Source: an uncultured Prevotellaceae bacterium | Lineage (GTDB): Bacteria; Bacteroidota; Bacteroidia; Bacteroidales; Bacteroidaceae | Length of the DNA: 64,000 nt | Reading direction: 5' to 3' | Assembly (NCBI GenBank): GCA_900315105.1 | Contig: OMXX01000024.1 | Span: 1 to 64,000, forward strand | Part shown: piece after piece, positions 62,814-64,000 of the stretch | How positions within the stretch are numbered: position 1 is the stretch's first letter | Layout: each line of letters opens with the position of its first letter | The notes under the pieces: model-generated | Seen by the model: the letters and a program-made list of their open reading frames with translations, nothing else | What the model was told of the DNA's origin: nothing | Database searches by the model: none | Position numbers and translations under genes: made by a program

Positions 62814-62876
62814 AAAGCGCGGGCGTTAGAGATTGCCACCAACACCCATCACCCAACACCTATCACCCAATGGTAG

Positions 62877-64000
62877 TTATTTGATTTTGAGTATCTGTAG
62901 TCTCTCTCCTGTAAGATATAGAATCAGATGTTTTTCCTTCCTTTCGGTATATATAACGTCATTGCTTACGAGAGTGGCTTTGCCTTTGTTTATACACCAT
63001 AGGTCATGTTTATGACCATGACCTACCAACGGCTCAACAAAACTGTTTTCTCCCAAACTCGAAGTGACTACATAGATATCTTGTGGCATATATTCCTTTG
63101 TCGGACTTGAGGTTGACATATTCAGGATATTGCCTTTGTTTGTCATAATCAGTACGCTGTCATTAGCTGAGTTGATAGCTGTAAATGTGTTGTCCGCATT
63201 TTTCTTTAGGTACTTATCATCAACGATATAAAAACTATAGGCACCCGTTATGGTAGTGTCGTGCGGAGCTATGTTCATCTTGTTGGTCGTAAGGTCATAG
63301 ATAGCCTCACGGTCGTTGAAGAGCAAGCGTAGGGTGTTGTTTGATTTTGTAGCAGAATTTACAGATTCATCGATTTCAACAGGCTGGAAGAACAGTTGAT
63401 AGCCATCATTCGCATTGAAAGCTGCGATGAATGGTTTTTCCTTATGCTGTATTTGTCCGCTACCATAAATTGCCAGTGCATTGCTTACCATGAAAACGGT
63501 ATCATTTTTGAGAAAAATCTGTGATTGTGTAGCCTTTTCAGGGAATTCAGTTTTCCAAATCTCGGTCATGTCATCGTTAAAGCAGCGAATACAGTTACGA
63601 TCAGCAAAATAGTTCTTTCCTAACTCTGGAATGATATTGGAATGTAGTCCTGCTATTTTGTAAGCACTTGGTGCACAGTTGAAAGAGCGATATGTAGGGA
63701 TATATACAGGGTAATAGCTAGGATTAACTCCCATCATGCCTCCTGCTATTCCTGCTGCAACTCCAGCAGCAACTCCGATAAGGATAGAGGTGAAGACTGT
63801 CTTCTTATTGGTTATGGTTGTCTTTGATTCCAGTTTCTTCATCTCACCGGTTTGCCAGTTGATGCGGATAAGATCCCTCGATATAACATAGTCGCTTATG
63901 CTATCTATTGTCTGATTGTATGTCAAGCCATCATCAATATTCAACAGTTTCTTCTCTTGCCATATCTTCTCACCTGTGGTCATAGAATAGGCTGTAACCT
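62877..64000 (-). CDS. PQQ-propeller-like membrane protein, 5' end outside the window
   Basis: At least 374 residues. The frame stays open past the window edge; the residues just before the first internal Met (VTAYSMTTGEKIWQ) match a PQQ-type propeller blade motif (D-tG-kiW), so the true start is outside. A central hydrophobic, Gly/Ala-rich helix (TSILIGVAAGVAAGIAGGMM) looks like a membrane segment of the glycine-zipper type, unusual inside a propeller. Later blades include FIAAFNANDGYQLFFQPVEI. Probably envelope-located; function unknown. Convergent with the protease gene, with a short ACACCCATCACCCA repeat between. Confidence 0.65.
   Translation of the reverse strand, partial: VTAYSMTTGEKIWQEKKLLNIDDGLTYNQTIDSISDYVISRDLIRINWQTGEMKKLESKTTITNKKTVFTSILIGVAAGVAAGIAGGMMGVNPSYYPVYIPTYRSFNCAPSAYKIAGLHSNIIPELGKNYFADRNCIRCFNDDMTEIWKTEFPEKATQSQIFLKNDTVFMVSNALAIYGSGQIQHKEKPFIAAFNANDGYQLFFQPVEIDESVNSATKSNNTLRLLFNDREAIYDLTTNKMNIAPHDTTITGAYSFYIVDDKYLKKNADNTFTAINSANDSVLIMTNKGNILNMSTSSPTKEYMPQDIYVVTSSLGENSFVEPLVGHGHKHDLWCINKGKATLVSNDVIYTERKEKHLILYLTGERLQILKIK

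Overview
The window looks like chromosomal DNA of a Prevotella-type member of the Bacteroidota (Prevotella, Segatella or Xylanibacter). Promoters are of the Bacteroidota type: a TTTG or TTG box, about 20 bases, then TAnnTTTG. Leaders are AT-rich with few Shine-Dalgarno sites. Several secreted proteins end in the short tail used by the type IX secretion system (T9SS), and the enzymes digest plant polysaccharide. I see no tRNA, rRNA, CRISPR array, intact transposase or phage gene.

Layout. (1) 0.3-10.2 kb, minus strand: GH98 endo-glycanase, GH115 alpha-glucuronidase and a 1271-residue secreted multidomain protein; with a GH51 arabinofuranosidase at 28.4-30.4 kb this suggests attack on glucuronoarabinoxylan. 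(2) 10.2-13.8 kb: gene-poor DNA with a candidate small RNA, two 11-base-period arrays, a 326-base nested palindrome and two small secreted proteins. (3) 14-17.6 kb, minus: an ATP12-like protein, a SprT-like metalloprotein, a sulfatase-modifying-factor-like lipoprotein and mannose-1-phosphate guanylyltransferase. (4) 17.8-28.2 kb, plus: a surface-glycan cluster of five glycosyltransferases, an ATP-grasp enzyme and an aminotransferase-fold protein, with the T9SS gene porZ inside it; a flippase lies at 40.4-41.8 kb. (5) 31.0-35.7 kb: a large LamG-domain T9SS cargo gene broken by an in-frame TAG, then a 76-residue Gly-rich protein. (6) 36.2-39.5 kb: rubredoxin, a DUF4492 protein and cydAB (cytochrome bd oxidase). 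(7) 42-52.7 kb: subtilase, TerB-like protein, YbjQ, SPFH and WG-repeat proteins, patatin, an Imm11-like protein, an EamA transporter. (8) 53-64 kb: nadA, cysS, U32 peptidase, sufE, SNF2 helicase, papain-like lipoprotein and a truncated PQQ-propeller-like protein.

The most striking content is the repeats. Five arrays (about 11.3, 13.0, 28.2, 23.9 and 50.4 kb) are built from degenerate units at an exact 11-base period, one strand orientation on the left and the complement on the right. A GC-rich palindromic element occurs singly or as inverted pairs, and in several genes it is read through in frame (subtilase, papain-like protease, ATP-grasp, a glycosyltransferase). Related GC-rich palindromes sit at translation starts and inside signal peptides. 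A MITE-like element, a tandem 83-base repeat before rubredoxin and heptameric CCCTAAA-like leaders add to this.

Functionally, secreted enzymes and cargo carrying T9SS tails, PorZ, and enzymes for an anchoring lipopolysaccharide fit one scheme in which T9SS cargo is exported and attached to a surface glycan. All functions here are read from sequence motifs without database searches.
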